Of a DNA stretch of 5,092 nt, positions 5,089 to 5,092 are shown piece by piece. Source of the stretch: a bacterium. Its GTDB lineage: Bacteria; Bacillota; Clostridia; Christensenellales; CAG-138. Where the stretch lies: assembly GCA_029218485.1 (NCBI GenBank), contig JAQXRK010000035.1, positions 1-5,092 on the forward strand. Direction: 5' to 3'. Numbering within the stretch: position 1 is the first letter of the stretch; every line of letters begins with the position of its first letter. A model generated the notes under the pieces. That model did not search any database and was not told where the DNA came from. It worked only from the letters and a program-made list of their open reading frames with translations. Both the position numbers and the translations under genes were made by a program.

Positions 5089-5092
5089 ACGT

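Overview
The window looks like a stretch of a Gram-positive, Clostridia-like (Firmicutes) chromosome. The evidence is strong AGGAGG-type ribosome binding sites, near-consensus sigma-A promoters with 17-base spacers, a compact arsR-permease-thioredoxin operon of the kind found in anaerobic Firmicutes, and intrinsic terminators. The left four fifths is GC-rich coding DNA. From about 4000 onward the sequence is visibly more AT-rich and has no convincing protein gene. The taxonomic call is an inference; no rRNA or other marker is present.

Layout. 1-756 (minus): 5' part of psuG, pseudouridine-5'-phosphate glycosidase, running off the left edge, with its own promoter at 792-820. 1016-2646 (minus): a three-gene operon in the order ArsR repressor (2646-2356), ArsP/DUF318-type permease (2359-1352) and a small CxxC thioredoxin-like protein (1339-1016). 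The first two genes overlap by four bases (ATGA), and the thioredoxin SD contains the permease stop codon. The operon is driven by a perfect-consensus promoter (TTGACA-17-TATAAT) with inverted repeats over the -10 and start region, the likely ArsR operator. 2706-2978: divergent intergenic region with a nested dyad, a probable plus-strand promoter and a strong SD that lacks a normal start codon at the usual distance. 2979-3968 (plus): a cysteine-rich protein whose C-terminal half matches the DUF1284 pattern. I read it as an internal duplication of that domain, with the N-terminal copy having lost most of its central cysteines.

3969-5092 holds no recognisable gene. It has two look-alike terminator hairpins (stems GGAGACGTG and GGAGATGT) bracketing about 390 bases of structured, repeat-bearing sequence that could encode an unidentified non-coding RNA. 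An AT-richer stretch of unknown content follows, and the window ends in an outward-facing extended -10 promoter preceded by a 12-base palindrome, which presumably serves a gene beyond the right edge.

How it fits together. When a thiol-reactive metalloid (trivalent arsenic or a methylated form) binds ArsR, the repressor would leave the operator, and the permease plus its redox partner would be made for efflux. The divergent DUF1284-like gene shares the control region, but nothing in the sequence proves a functional link. psuG is a separate nucleoside-salvage gene. The best candidates for undescribed biology are the duplicated DUF1284-like protein next to the ars operon and the inter-terminator RNA candidate.
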